Positions 33,122-44,898 of a DNA stretch of 64,000 bases are shown one piece after another (the first letter of the stretch is position 1; the number at the start of each line of letters is the position of its first letter). The stretch is from Aspidapion aeneum (lineage: Eukaryota; Arthropoda; Insecta; Coleoptera; Brentidae): assembly GCA_963576565.1 (NCBI GenBank), contig OY755047.1:25861171-25925170 (forward strand), written 5' to 3'. Under the pieces are notes generated by a model. The model saw only the letters and a list, made by a program, of their open reading frames with translations. It made no database searches and was not told where the DNA came from. Position numbers and translations under genes: made by a program.

Positions 33122-33989
33122 CAGTTTTCTATGTGATATAGCTTGGATTATCCTCTTTTAATGTTTGGTTTCCTTTTTGTCCTATGCTTGACAGATAGCT
33201 TCACAGGGTGGCTACAACGCAAGTGTAACAAAAGTGTGAAAGTTTGCACGGCTCCCATTTCCCGTACGATTAAAAAAAAAATTATGGCGCAAAATGACTA
33301 AAGCCAAAAAAAGTCATTTCTCAGTTTTTTTAATTTCTATTTAGTTTCCGAGATATGATTTTTTTCCTAAACATTGTACTTTTTCTGATTTTTGGTTTGA
33401 CGCTTCTACCCGGTTTGAGACCTATAGCAACCAAATTTGCTATGGGGCAACCCAAGTATTGGCCTTTTCGAACCTCGTACGCCATTGTACCCTAGATGAC
33501 CACTGAGCACATTCAGGAGCATGCAAAAATAATTTTTCATAAATTCTCCTTTCACTCTAGAATAGTTAAAACGACTCACATGAAAGCAAGTGAAGTTAAT
33601 TTTGACTATGCATTATTAGTTTCCTTTCTTTATATTTAATAAATCTCCTAATCTAAAAGGTATTTTCCAAATTTTTTTAAATTTCATTTTGAGCCACTCT
33701 GTTTGGCGATAATTTATTACAAAAAGACATATTTCTCCATATTTCAGTGACGCGCATTTAAATAATTATAGCTCAACAACGAATCCTATGACCCCTCAAA
33801 TTTTTTTTGGTAAAAATATCAGGAAAGTTTGGCGTTTAACATATCTCAAATTTAGCTCATTTGACGCATCCCGTTAAACAATGTTTAGTTAGTTTTAGTG
33901 CCTCCTCGTTTAGTATTGATTTATCCAATTTAAAAATTATTCAAAAAAGTTGGTGCAAAGTTCTGTCAGAGAAAGGGGACCCTTACAAA
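33122..33989. other. Spacer, no gene recognised
   Basis: Short peptides only; GTTTGAGACCTATAGCAACCAA-type phrases hint at an old element without clear ends. Confidence 0.4.
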
Positions 33990-36720
33990 CCTATATTTGT
34001 TACTTTTAGATTAAAGATAATGTAACTTAGAACGGAACCACCAGCACTATGCCAGATGGAAAATGGAAGTCCTTGTTTGCCTTTACATTGAAGAAGTCAG
34101 AATTTTGAATCTTGGATAGAAACAACTTTGGTGAGTTTTTATAATTATGTTAGTTTGACGATAATCTTTTTTAATAACCGAAAGCCTTTTTTTCTTTTTA
34201 AAAGATTATAAATTTATTAGTTTACTTTTTAGCAATGGAAATGCAGCTTAGAATGGAACCTTTGAGAGTTTTCAACTTTAAGCTATATCAAAAAGAATGC
34301 AGCTTTGGACCAGAGTTAAAGATAATGGAATGTTAAAAATCGACAGAAACTTCTTTGGTAAATTACTTAAAGTAGCCTAAATCATAACTAAAATATTAGC
34401 ATAAAATACAAAAAAAAACAAAGAAGTAGGATATGATGAAGTCTGTGTTGTGAAATTTATATTTTTTTTCTTTAAAAATATACAAACTTATCAATTTAAT
34501 TTTTTAGAAGAACATGATGCAACTAAGAATGCAACTTTAAGAACTATATCAGATAAAAAATGAAATGCCTTTGATTTTCATCACACAGAAGAAGCTAGAA
34601 TGTTGAATCTTGGATTGCAGCTTAGAATGAAAGCTTTGAGAAATATCAACTTTTTCTTTGATGACTATATCAATACAGCTTTAGAACATATTTAAAGATA
34701 ATGGAATGTTAATAATCGACAAAATTTTCTATGGTTAGTTACTTACGGTAGCCTAAATCACAACTAAAATATTAGCATAAAATACAAAAAATACTCTGCC
34801 AATATATGGGCCCCTAAGCTCACACTAGGTACTATAGTTATAGTGTACGTGCGAGCTAATAAAACTAAAACCTGAAATATATCTTATTCAACTCCAGACT
34901 AAATTACCTTTTGTTTGATACCACACAAGCCATGTTTTGACTTAAACTCAAATTTGTGAAATCTACCCCCACCCTTAAAAAAACAAAAACTAAAATGTAT
35001 TTTGTTTAACTCCGGACTTAATTACCTTTCGTTTGATATCACACACGCCTTATTTTCACGTAAACTCTAATTTTTGAAATCTACCCCCACCCTTTTTGAA
35101 GAAAAAAAACTAAAATGTATTTTGTTTAACTCCATACTCAATTACCTTTCGTTTGATATCACACACGCCATATTTTCACATAAACTCTAATTTTTGAAAT
35201 CTTCCCCCACTCTTTTATTTGGCTTGTGTTCGGTGGATTTTGTTCATTTGGGACCATCTCGACCCAAGACCCAGCCTGGGTACCAAATTTCATTAAAATC
35301 GGCCTAGCGGTTTTTAAGTTATGCGCGTTGGTCGTTACAGACAGACATACAGACACACAGACAGACAGACAGACGGCGCAACAAAAAAGTTTCAAAATCA
35401 TTTGAAACGCAAAGATATATAAAAAATTTTGAAATCGGAGCAACTTTTTTTTTCTCGAAAAAATTAGGATCACCATAGCTCACACTACTATAGTATAGTA
35501 TATGTGTGAGCTAAAAAACAAAGAAATAGGATATGATGAATTATGCTTGGAATTATGTGTTGTGAAATTTATATTTTTTTTCTTTAAAAATATACAAACT
35601 TTAATCTTTTAGAAGAACATGGTGCAACTAAGAATGGAACTTTTAGCATCATATCAGATAAAAATGAAAGGCCTTTGATTTTCATCACACTGAAGAAGCC
35701 AGAATGTTGAATCTTGGATAAAAACAACTTTGGCGAGCTTTTCTAATTATGTTAATTTGACGAGAATCTTTTTTAATAACCGAAGCCATTTTTTCTTTTT
35801 ACAAGAATATAAATTTATTATTTTACTTTTTAGCAATGAAAATAAAGCTTAGAATGGAACCTTTGAGAATTTTCAACTTTAAGCTATATGAAAAATAATG
35901 CAGCTTTCGACTATATTTAAAGATAATGGAATGTTAAAAATGGACAGAATTTTCCTTGGTAAGTTAGCCAAATTAGCCTAAATCACTAATAAATAATTAG
36001 CATAAAATAAAAAAAAACAAACCAGTAGGATATGACAAATTCTGTGTTGTGAAATTTAAAAAAGATTTTCTTTAAAAATATGCACGCTTATACACTTTTA
36101 TTTTTTAGAAGAACATAATGCAACTAAGAATGAAACTTTTAGCACTATATCAGATAAAAAATGAAAAGTCTTGGATTTTCATCACAACGAAGAAGCCAGA
36201 ATGTTGAGTCTTGGATAGAAACAACTTTGGTGAGTTTTTCTAATTATGTTTGACGTGAATCTTTTTTAATAACCGAAAGCCATTTTGTTTCTTTTCCCAA
36301 GAATATAAATTTATTGTTTTTAGCAGTGGAAATGGACCTTAGAATGGAACCTTCGAGAATTTTCAATTTTAAGCTATATGAAGAAGAATGCAGCTTTGGA
36401 CCATATTTAAAGATATTGGAATGTTAATAATGGACAGAAACTTCTTTGGTAAGTTACCTAACGTAGCCTAAATTATAACTAAAATATTAGCATAAAATAC
36501 AAAAAAAACATAGAAGTGGGATATGATGAATTCTGTGTTGTGTTTATATTTTTTTCTTTAAAAATATACAAACTTATACTTTAATTTTTTAGAAGAACAT
36601 AATGCAACTGAAAATGGAACTTTCAGCAACATATCAGATAAAAAATGGTTGTCATCAGATTAAAGATGCCGAATGTTGAATTTTGGATAGAAACAACTTT
36701 GGTAAGTTTTCCTAATTGTT
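33990..36720 (+). repeat. Tandem array of exon-like cassettes, unit about 480 bp, two cassettes per unit
   Basis: Two alternating cassette types, each ~115-130 bp, are bracketed by T-rich...TTTTAG on the left and CTTTG|GT(G/A)AGT on the right. Type a (AAGAACAT(A/G)ATGCAACTAAG... or related): 34010-34128, 34502-34610 (fused), 35612-35735, 36109-36232, 36593-36708. Type b (CAATGGAAATGCAGCTTAGAATGG...): 34233-34360, 35834-35960, 36324-36452. In one frame both types give related short peptides: QLRMELLALYQIKNE...KPEC-stop for a, MQLRMEPLRIFNFKLY...KIMEC-stop for b. Several copies are fully open and others carry an indel or stop. Introns between cassettes are also conserved. A Helentron-like element (34792-35512) is inserted in one unit. 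Function unknown. Confidence 0.75.
34792..35512 (+). mobile_element. Helentron-like non-autonomous element, copy 3
   Basis: TACTCTGCC...GTGAGCT, same structure and orientation as copy 1, with a short GACA tract (~35338-35375). It is inserted in an A-run of the cassette array. The undisturbed sister unit (CATAAAATACAAAAAAAAAC, ~34400) is an empty site and shows no target duplication beyond the A's. Confidence 0.85.
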
Positions 36721-36794
36721 AGGTATGTTTGTTGTTTCTTTTCGTTGCAAGAATACAGTTAATATTTTATCATTCATCATTGTGCTCTAATAAA

Positions 36795-37529
36795 TACTCT
36801 GCCAATATATGGGCCCCTAAGCTCACACTAGGTACTATAGTTATAGTGTACGTGTGAGCAAATATAACTAAAAACTGAAATATATTTTATTTAACTCCAG
36901 ACTAAATTACCTTTTGTTTGATACCACACAAGCCATGTTTTGACTTAAACTCAAATTTTTGAAATCTACCCCCACCCTTAAAAAAAACAAAAAACTAAAA
37001 TGTATTTTGTTAAACTCCGGACTCAATTACCTTTCGTTTGATATCACACACGCCATATTTTCACTTAAACTCTAATTTTTAAAATATACCCCCACCCTTT
37101 TTTTTAAAATAAATTAAAATGTATTTTGTTTAACTGCAGACTCAATTACCTTTCGTTTGATATCACACACGCCATATTTTCACATAAACTCTAATTTTTG
37201 AAATCTACCCCCACCCTTTTATTTGGTTTCTGTTCGGTGGATTTTGTTCATTTTTAAATGGGACCATCTCGACCCAAGACCCAGCCTAGGTACCAAATTT
37301 CATTAAAATCGGCCAAGCGGTTTTTGAGTTATGCGCGTTGGTCGTTACAGACATACAGACAGACAGACAGACATACAGACAGACAGACAGACAGACAGAG
37401 CAGAAGTTTCAAAATCATCTGAAACGCAAAGATATATAAAAATTTTTGAAATCGGAGCAACTTTTTTTTTCTCGAAAAAATTAGGATCACCATAGCTCAC
37501 ACTACTATAGTATAGTATATGTGTGAGCT
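36795..37529 (+). mobile_element. Helentron-like non-autonomous element, copy 4
   Basis: Nearly identical to copy 3 over its length, including TCTGCCAATATATGGGCCCC at the left, GACA tract at ~37350-37398 and the GTGTGAGCT hairpin at the right. It lies just after the cassette array. Confidence 0.88.
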
Positions 37530-37589
37530 AAAATTCCCCTCAATCTAATAAATAAACATTTGTTTTAATTAAACATGTAAAACATGACT

Positions 37590-37979
37590 ATCAAACAGGA
37601 CCAACAGGACAATAACAATCTTCTCCAACAGTCAAGCAGCCTTAAGAGCCCTTGATTTCTATACGGTCTCATCGAGAACCATGAGGAGCTGCAGGAATTT
37701 GCTAAATTCGCTTGGTAGCGCTAACAATGTGGCATTAGTATGGATACTAGGGCTTTCTGGGCACGAAGGAAATGAGGCCGCAGATCAAGCAGCCCTGGGG
37801 ATATCATACAATACTGCTAAATCAACCATATTAAAATGATGGAGAATAGCTTCCAACAATACTGGATAAATATACCAGAACTGGCTCAGTCTAAGGGGTT
37901 CATTAAAGGACCTTGTAGAAAGAGAGCCAGGAACAACATTGGACTTACCAGAGAGGAGGTACGCATAGTGACTGTTTTT
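37590..37979 (+). mobile_element. LINE fragment with RNase H domain, 5' piece
   Basis: The plus strand reads NSQAALRALDFYTVSSRTMR, CRNLLNSLGS and NVALVWILGLSGHEGNEAAD, then QAALGIS. The [W]-x-x-GH-x-GNE-x-AD box is the RNase H domain of I/R1/LOA-type LINEs (the usual W-V-P is WIL here). The fragment continues at 39067 after the Helentron-like insertion. Confidence 0.75.
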
Positions 37980-39066
<1,087 letters not shown>

Positions 39067-39290
39067 TTTTTACGGGTCACTGTCGACTGAGATTACCCAT
39101 GCACAGAATGGGACTAACAGAAGAGACTTTCGGTAAACCTCTCATTGATTCAGAAGATCTGAACAGTGTCTCACTTAAACTGACAACCGGCCTTTTTGGA
39201 GGATACAGTGGTGAGAAACTACGCTAAAGTGAGCCACAATAGACCCACTAGTGATCGCAGTGGAGGGCAGCGCCCACGCACATATGAATC
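39067..39290 (+). mobile_element. LINE fragment, 3' piece after the RNase H domain
   Basis: The plus strand reads LRLPMHRMGLTEETFGKPLI, then DSEDLNSVSLKLTTGLFGGY. The LTGHxxLxxHLxRMG box normally follows the RNase H domain in these LINEs. It ends near an ATCATCATC microsatellite at 39287-39299, a common LINE 3' end. Confidence 0.65.
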
Positions 39291-39649
39291 ATCATCATCA
39301 AGGGTTTTGAAATATCACTTTTATGGGATAAAGTATCCAATATTTTTTATAAAACTTTTGACAATTAGCAAAGAAAAGAATTCCTTAGCGCGTATTTAAA
39401 TTCTCAATAAAAAAAACCTTAATCCTTCAAACTAAACGTGTTTTTAGTCATTTTTTGATAGATTATTTTGTCTTCATTTATCGCAATTGGGCTATAAATG
39501 TGCGGTGCATGTTCTGTTCGTAAAGCGCAAAAAATATTTTTTCAAAATTTGCAAAACTCTGCCTACAATATTTAATATTTTTATTTTGATATAACTTTGC
39601 ATCCCCTCCACAGACTTAACGGACGGCTTCAGGAAATTTTAATTATTTT
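39291..39649. other. AT-rich spacer, no gene recognised
   Basis: No reading frame of interest and no repeat borders. Confidence 0.45.
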
Positions 39650-40406
39650 AGCTCACACATATACTATACTATAGTAGTGTGAGCTATGGTGATCCTAATT
39701 TTTTCGAGAAAAAAAAAGTTGCTCCGATTTCAAAAATTTTTATATATCTTTGCGTTTCAGATGATTTTGAAACTTTTTTGTTGCGCCGTCTGTCTGTCTG
39801 TCTGTCTGTATGTCTGTCTGTCTGTCTGTCTGTCTATCTGTCTGTATGTCTGTAACGACCAACGCGCATAACTCAAAAACCGCTTGGCCGATTTTAATGA
39901 AATTTGGTACCTAGGCTGGGTCTTGGGTCGAGATGGTCCCATTTAAAAATGAACAAAATCCACCGAACAGAAACCAAATAAAAGGGTGGGGGTAGATTTC
40001 AAAAATTAGAGTTTATGTGAAAATATGGCGTGTGTGATATCAAACGAAAGGTAATTGAGTCTGCAGTTAAACAAAATACATTTTAATTTATTTAAAAAAA
40101 AAGGGTGGGGGTATATTTTAAAAATTAGAGTTTAAGTGAAAATATGGCGTGTGTGATATCAAACGAAAGGTAATTGAGTCCGAAGTTTAACAAAATACAT
40201 TTTAGTTTTTTGTTTTTTTTAAAGGGTGGGGGTAGATTTCAAAAAATTGAGTTTAAGTCAAAACATGGCTTGTGTGGTATCAAACAAAAGGTAATTTAGT
40301 CTGGAGTTAAATAAAATATATTTCAGTTTTTAGTTATATTAGCTCACACGTACACTATAACTATAGTACCTAGTGTGAGCTTAGGGGCCCATATATTGGC
40401 AGAGTA
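39650..40406 (-). mobile_element. Helentron-like non-autonomous element, copy 6
   Basis: Full copy, opposite orientation to copy 1: AGCTCACACATATACTATAC...GGCAGAGTA, with a GTCT/GTAT tract at ~39788-39853. Flanked by T on both sides. Confidence 0.9.
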
Positions 40407-40899
40407 TTATAGTTCCCCTTTATATTTAATGCTTTTGCCATAACAGAAATACTTCAAAACTCTTAGGCGCAAATTATATGCTATACGCAGAGTTGCCTCT
40501 TTAAGGGTTTCACAAACTGCATTTTTGCTAAGCGATGAACAAAAATGTTTGAATAAAAACGTCATGCTTTCGTTGAGCACACACTAGAATTTTGTGACTA
40601 TTGTTGGAACTTTATTGTCAAAATTCGATTTAGCTTAATAAATTTAATCGATTTTGTTGTCAAACAAGAACGACAGTTTCCGAACCTACACTTCAGGTTT
40701 GTATAATTTTTGTTTACATGTCGAACGAAACCGCCTAGTATAACGCAGTTTATGTTACCCTTAACTTTTAGAGGTTTTTTCCAACTAAACGCCAAATTTA
40801 AGGTTGACTTATATAACTTGATATTTCTAACTCTGGGGCACAGATATGTATATTCTGTCAGCTAAAATTAACAAAAAACAACACAGGTATAATATTAAA
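40407..40899. other. Spacer, no gene recognised
   Basis: Short peptides only on both strands (for example minus strand 40795-40598), none with recognisable motifs. Confidence 0.4.
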
Positions 40900-41500
40900 A
40901 AACATTTATTAGAAAAACAGTACATTTTAGCCACTGGATTTTGTAATACATACTCAGTAAATTTGTAATTCGTATAATTAGTAAATTTAAAAAGTACTAG
41001 AAAGAATTAAATAAACACAAGTACAGTTTAGTTTTTATAAAGTATGCCACAAATGAATTAATACGTGAAAAATCACTAAATAAATATTATACGTTTATTA
41101 GTAATTTATTAAATTTAAAATGAAAAAATTATTCATTTTAAAATTTACATAATAAGAAACTAAATATAAAATTAAAGATAAATCCACATAACAAAACACA
41201 TTAATTACCAGGAAAAAATAAATAAAAATATTTTATAATATGTATATACTTATAATTAAATCAATTTAAAATGACTAGGTAAAATTACATAAATACCAGT
41301 GCATTTTAGTTTTCAGAAAATAGGTATGCCACAAATTAATTAATACTTAAAATTTACTAAAAAATATACAAAAGTGTTTTATTTAATTACATTTAATTTT
41401 TTTATGCATTGAAATTGCTACTAAAAGTGGTTTTTAAATAGTTAAAACGGACCTAATTACTACATCAGCTAATTTTATAAACATAAACTGTGAACGATAA
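40900..41500. repeat. AT-rich two-copy direct repeat
   Basis: ACAAGTACAGTTTAGTTTT...AGTATGCCACAAATGAATTAATACGTG (~41018) recurs as AGTGCATTTTAGTTTT...GGTATGCCACAAATTAATTAATACTT (~41300), with related flanks (AAAAC...TTAATTACC, TTTAAAATGA). About 300-bp spacing; no coding sequence. Confidence 0.6.
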
Positions 41501-41529
41501 ACAAATATGTAACGTTAAAACAAATATAA

Positions 41530-41790
41530 ATACTCTGCAAATTATTGGCTCCTAAGCGCAGATTTTTAAATGAACCCCACCATTTTATTATATCCGCAGG
41601 CTTTTATTCATTTTGAAATGGGACCATCTAGAGCCAATACCCAACCTAGTACATGGGTTGGTTGGGTTTTGGCTTTAGATAGTCCCATTTAAAAATTAAT
41701 AAAATCCACCGGACATAAGCCAAAAACAAGGGTAGGGGTATATTCGTTTGAGCCTTAGGTGCCCATAAATTGGCAGAGTATTTTTTTATT
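41530..41790. mobile_element. Inverted dimer of the Helentron-like 5' end
   Basis: The left half begins AATACTCTGCAAATTATTGG and the right half ends CCATAAATTGGCAGAGTATT, so the same element end occurs twice, facing outward. The centre has TTTGAAATGGGACCATC on one side and AGTCCCATTTAAAAATTAATAAAATCCACC on the other. The GTCT tract and the other hairpin are missing. It looks like a dimeric head-to-head derivative. Confidence 0.75.
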
Positions 41791-41856
41791 AATCTTTTAA
41801 CTAGTTTGGTGGGAATAACGATACACGTTGTAACGGTTTCAATTGATTTCGAAGTA

Positions 41857-42573
41857 TACTGGGTGGGCCAAAAAAAAACCGGACAATTTTTTTTCATTAT
41901 AACTTTTGAACTATACAATCGATTTTAATGAGATAAACTGTACTTGTCAGAGAATTAATCAGAGTTTCGACTGAATGTATTTTTTACCATGTTAGTTTAC
42001 CACAAATATGCTCGTTTATTCTCGTGTTGCGAACATCTCTTAATTACTTTTGTAAATTAGTAAAAAAGCTGCATTCTTGCCACGCACAACAAGGTACGCA
42101 TTAGCAAAATCGGGTCAGTGGTTCTAAAAAAAATATTTTTGTTTCAACCATTGTTTCTCATATTATACGACTGCCTTGCCATTCTGGTCTGCATTTATTT
42201 CCTTATAAATTCATTAATACTGAACCGATTTTGATGAAAGAAAAAATATCTTGGTGAGAATTGATTGCTTTTTAAAGATCATGATCAAAATTTATTATTA
42301 TCTTGAAATTTAAGATGGTGGACAGAATCATAATTGAGTCTTCAAAATGGCGTGTTTAGTCTTATTTTATGAAAATGTTTTAGTTTTTTTTTTAATTTGT
42401 AGAAAAGCATTACTTTTTGATCGCACAACAAGGTATAAATTAGTAAAATCGGTTTGGTGGTTCTCAAAAACTCTATTTTTGTTTCAGCCATTGTTTTACA
42501 GATTATACGATTGCATTGCCAATCCTGTCTGCATTCATTTCTTTATAAACTTATTATTACTAAACCGATCTTT
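41857..42573. mobile_element. Diverged copy of the GGTGGGCC foldback
   Basis: Begins TACTGGGTGGGCCAAAAAAA and follows 5482-6020 through GACTGAA-, CTGCATTCTTGCCACGC- and CTGAACCGATTTTGATGAAA-type sequence. It then continues with a second, non-inverted block (TGGTGGACAGAATCATAATT, CAAAATGGCGTGTTTA). The foldback at 42574 cuts it off. Confidence 0.75.
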
Positions 42574-43023
42574 TTTGCGAGGGGGACACTTTTTGGCTAT
42601 CATGAAATTTTTGTAGCACGAACCCCCTTCGAGGGGTATACTTTACCCCTAATTTTGAATAGGGAAAGTGGGTCTAGTGATACCTTGTTTTGAAGTCCTT
42701 TTGAATGTCCTTACAACCGTGTAAAAATTTCAAAAATCTATACATTAGTTTTTGAGATAATTGCCTTCAAATTTTCAAAGTTAACAGACTGATAAAATAC
42801 AAATTTTATTAGAATTTTATTATTTTTCGGATTTAATTTTTATTTTATCATGTTAAATTTGAAAGCAAATTTCTCAAAAACTAATCGATGGATTTTCGAA
42901 GTTTTGACACGGTTGTAAAGATATTCAAGAGAGCTTTAAAACCCCTATTCAAAATTAGGGGTAAAGTACCCCTCGAAGGGGGTTCATGCTACAAAAATGT
43001 CAAGAAAGTGTCCCCCTCGCAAA
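42574..43023. mobile_element. Foldback element with TTTGCGAGGGGGACAC ends
   Basis: Left TTTGCGAGGGGGACAC...GTAGCACGAACCCCCTTCGA and right TCGAAGGGGGTTCATGCTAC...GTGTCCCCCTCGCAAA are inverted copies. The arms extend about 200 bp through TTTACCCCTAATTTTGAAT and ACAACCGTG. No coding sequence. Confidence 0.87.
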
Positions 43024-43110
43024 CAAAATCGACGTGTCCGAGCGTTTCTCCAAATTTGCACTCTAAATATCCAAAAAGGCCTCTGTTTCGATGTTCGTGA
43101 AACCCCGTGT
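43024..43110. repeat. Block shared with the left edge of the window
   Basis: CAAAATCGACGTGTCCGAGCG...GATGTTCGTGAAACC matches positions 2-66. It may be the distal part of the foldback family, because in this copy it directly follows the CGCAAA end. Confidence 0.7.
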
Positions 43111-43282
43111 ACTTACTTTAAAAATTCGCTGATGATCATTTTTGTCACAAAATGTGTCCTTATTCCATGGGCGCACCAAGCCTTAGATTTTTAATATATT
43201 TTCGACATATTTGATGATAAAACATGAAAAATACCTTAAAATTTGACAGCAGGAGGCTTCGGGTCCCCCCCCCAACCCCAAG

Positions 43283-43534
43283 CAGTGGCGTAGTTGCGAA
43301 AAGATATGATGACCTTTTTTTTTGTTTTTTTTTTTGAGGGTGCCCTTTGTACCTATCGGCCTCCCCCACACATGATGACCTTTTTTTTTTTGGTTGCAGG
43401 ATTTTTGAGGGTGCCCTTTGTACCTGTCGGCCCCCCCACACATGATGACCTTTTTTTTTTGGTCGCAAGTTTTTTGAGGGCGCGCTTTGTAGCTGTCGGG
43501 CCCCCCCCAAGACACATTTTTGGGTGCGCCACTG
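43283..43534. mobile_element. Element with CAGTGGCG ends containing a three-copy minisatellite
   Basis: CAGTGGCG at 43283-43290 and CGCCACTG at 43527-43534. Between them a 65-70 bp unit (ATGATGACC, T-run, TTTTTGAGGG(T/C)G, CTTTGTA(C/G)CT(A/G)TCGG, C-rich) is repeated three times from 43306. Overlapping open frames on both strands reflect this repeat. Confidence 0.72.
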
Positions 43535-43680
43535 CTTATTCCCACTAAACTATTAAGGAAAATATAATTCTGTAAAATAAAGTTTTTACCAAAAATTATT
43601 TTCGAAATTTTTTTAAAAAATCGCTAAAAAATATGTATAAAACAAGAAACCTTCTAAATTGTAAGTCTTTTTTGTTTTAG

Positions 43681-43776
43681 AATGTATATAATTTATGAAG
43701 ATGGAACCCAAGATGGAAACGGAACTTCATTCGAAATGGAACTTCAAGATAGACTCATAGGCAGTTACAAGTTTTG
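43681..43776 (+). other. Exon-like cassette, related to 47628-47733
   Basis: Bounded by TGTTTTAG| and |GTAAGTTTGTGAAAGA. The 96 bp are open in one frame: MYIIYEDGTQDGNGTSFEME, then LQDRLIGSYKF. The matching cassette at 47628 reads NIYEDRTQDGNETSLEMELR. The flanking introns are also similar (TGGCAGAAATC(T/C)). Whether it is an exon of a gene or part of a repeat is unknown. Confidence 0.5.
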
Positions 43777-43884
43777 GTAAGTTTGTGAAAGAGAAATTTC
43801 AGTGGCAGAAATCTAGTAAGTCTTTTTGTTTTTATAGGTTCATGTCACCTAGGACCGATGTCAGTTCTATCCATTGGTCTAAAT

Positions 43885-43904
43885 TGCATCGGTCGACCGA
43901 TGAT
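43885..43904. repeat. Perfect 16-bp palindrome CATCGGTCGACCGATG
   Basis: Lies in the intron-like flank of the 43.7-kb cassette. The matching site near 47.85 kb is decayed (TATCGGTCGAACGATG). Confidence 0.85.
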
Positions 43905-44199
43905 CCGCGAACATGTGAACGACACAATTTAAACGAATGGATAAGACGGTGCATTATAGTTCTGACTATCGGTCATACGTGAAGCGGGCCTTTCAAGATT
44001 TTAAGGCGTTATGCGATATCTCAAACCCTCAAAGAGTGACAGATCAAATAGTCGGTTTTTAATTGAATTTTTTTTTTGATCTTATCAACCCCACTAAATA
44101 AAAATAACTATAATCCATTTTTTAGCTCTAAACACAATTACATATTTTGATTAAAATTAAAATTTTAGTTTTTGAAAACTTATTTCGTTGGCTGCTATG

Positions 44200-44385
44200 G
44201 TATTTAAATCCAAAAATAGCTCTAAACACAATTACATATTTTGATTAAAATTAAAATGTTAGTTTTTGAAAACTTATTTCCTTGGCTGCTATGGTATTTA
44301 AATCCAAGTACCCAACTTTATTAAAATCGGTGGACAAGTTTTTGAGTTACAAGCGTTAGTTACACTTAGAACGATACAGTATTCT
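44200..44385. repeat. Two-copy tandem repeat (period 92 bp) followed by a Helentron-like core block
   Basis: AAAATAGCTCTAAACACAAT...GGCTGCTATGGTATTTAAATCC occurs twice. After the second copy comes CTTTATTAAAATCGGTGGAC-AAG-TTTTTGAGTTAC, similar to the core of the Helentron-like family but without a GTCT tract. Confidence 0.75.
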
Positions 44386-44490
44386 AGTTAAGTAAAAAAT
44401 TTTATTATTAATTTTAGGAAAAAAAGTTATTCTTTAAAAAAAGTTGGGCTTGTTATAATGCATCAAATACAATCATAACAAAAACATTTA

Positions 44491-44804
44491 ATGTACAAAA
44501 AAGCCAAGTACGCGAAAATGGCATTCTGTAAAAAGAATTGAGATAAAAGTAAAGCCAAGTTCTCCATTACAAATTTCAAAATGAAAGGTTCTTACTAGTT
44601 TGGAAATGTTTTTTAAAACTTCTTGATGTTCAATTTAGCACTGTGCCTAAGAGTCATTTACAGCCGTAATTGCCAAGTTTAGAAAAACATTTCCAAACTA
44701 GTAAGAACCTTTCATTTTGAAATTTGTATTGGAGAACTTGGCTTTACTTTTATCTCAATTCTTTTTACGGAATGCCATTTTCGCGTACTTGGCTTTTTTT
44801 ACAT
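44491..44804. mobile_element. Near-perfect foldback MITE with ~120-bp arms
   Basis: Left AAAGCCAAGTACGCGAAAAT...AAAGGTTCTTACTAGTTTGG and right CCAAACTAGTAAGAACCTTT...ATTTTCGCGTACTTGGCTTT pair with very few mismatches. The loop is about 70 bp. It is the best-conserved hairpin in the window, so probably young. Confidence 0.92.
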
Positions 44805-44898
44805 GAAATAAAAATAAATAAAATATGCTGAATATTGTTCGAAACTTTTGCAATGCGTTACTTATAATTATGAGGTTTTGAAAAAAAAATTTCCCCAT

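Noticed and set aside
43160..43548. Three overlapping open frames of 84-120 codons
   Set aside because: Produced by the three-copy minisatellite and its C/T runs.
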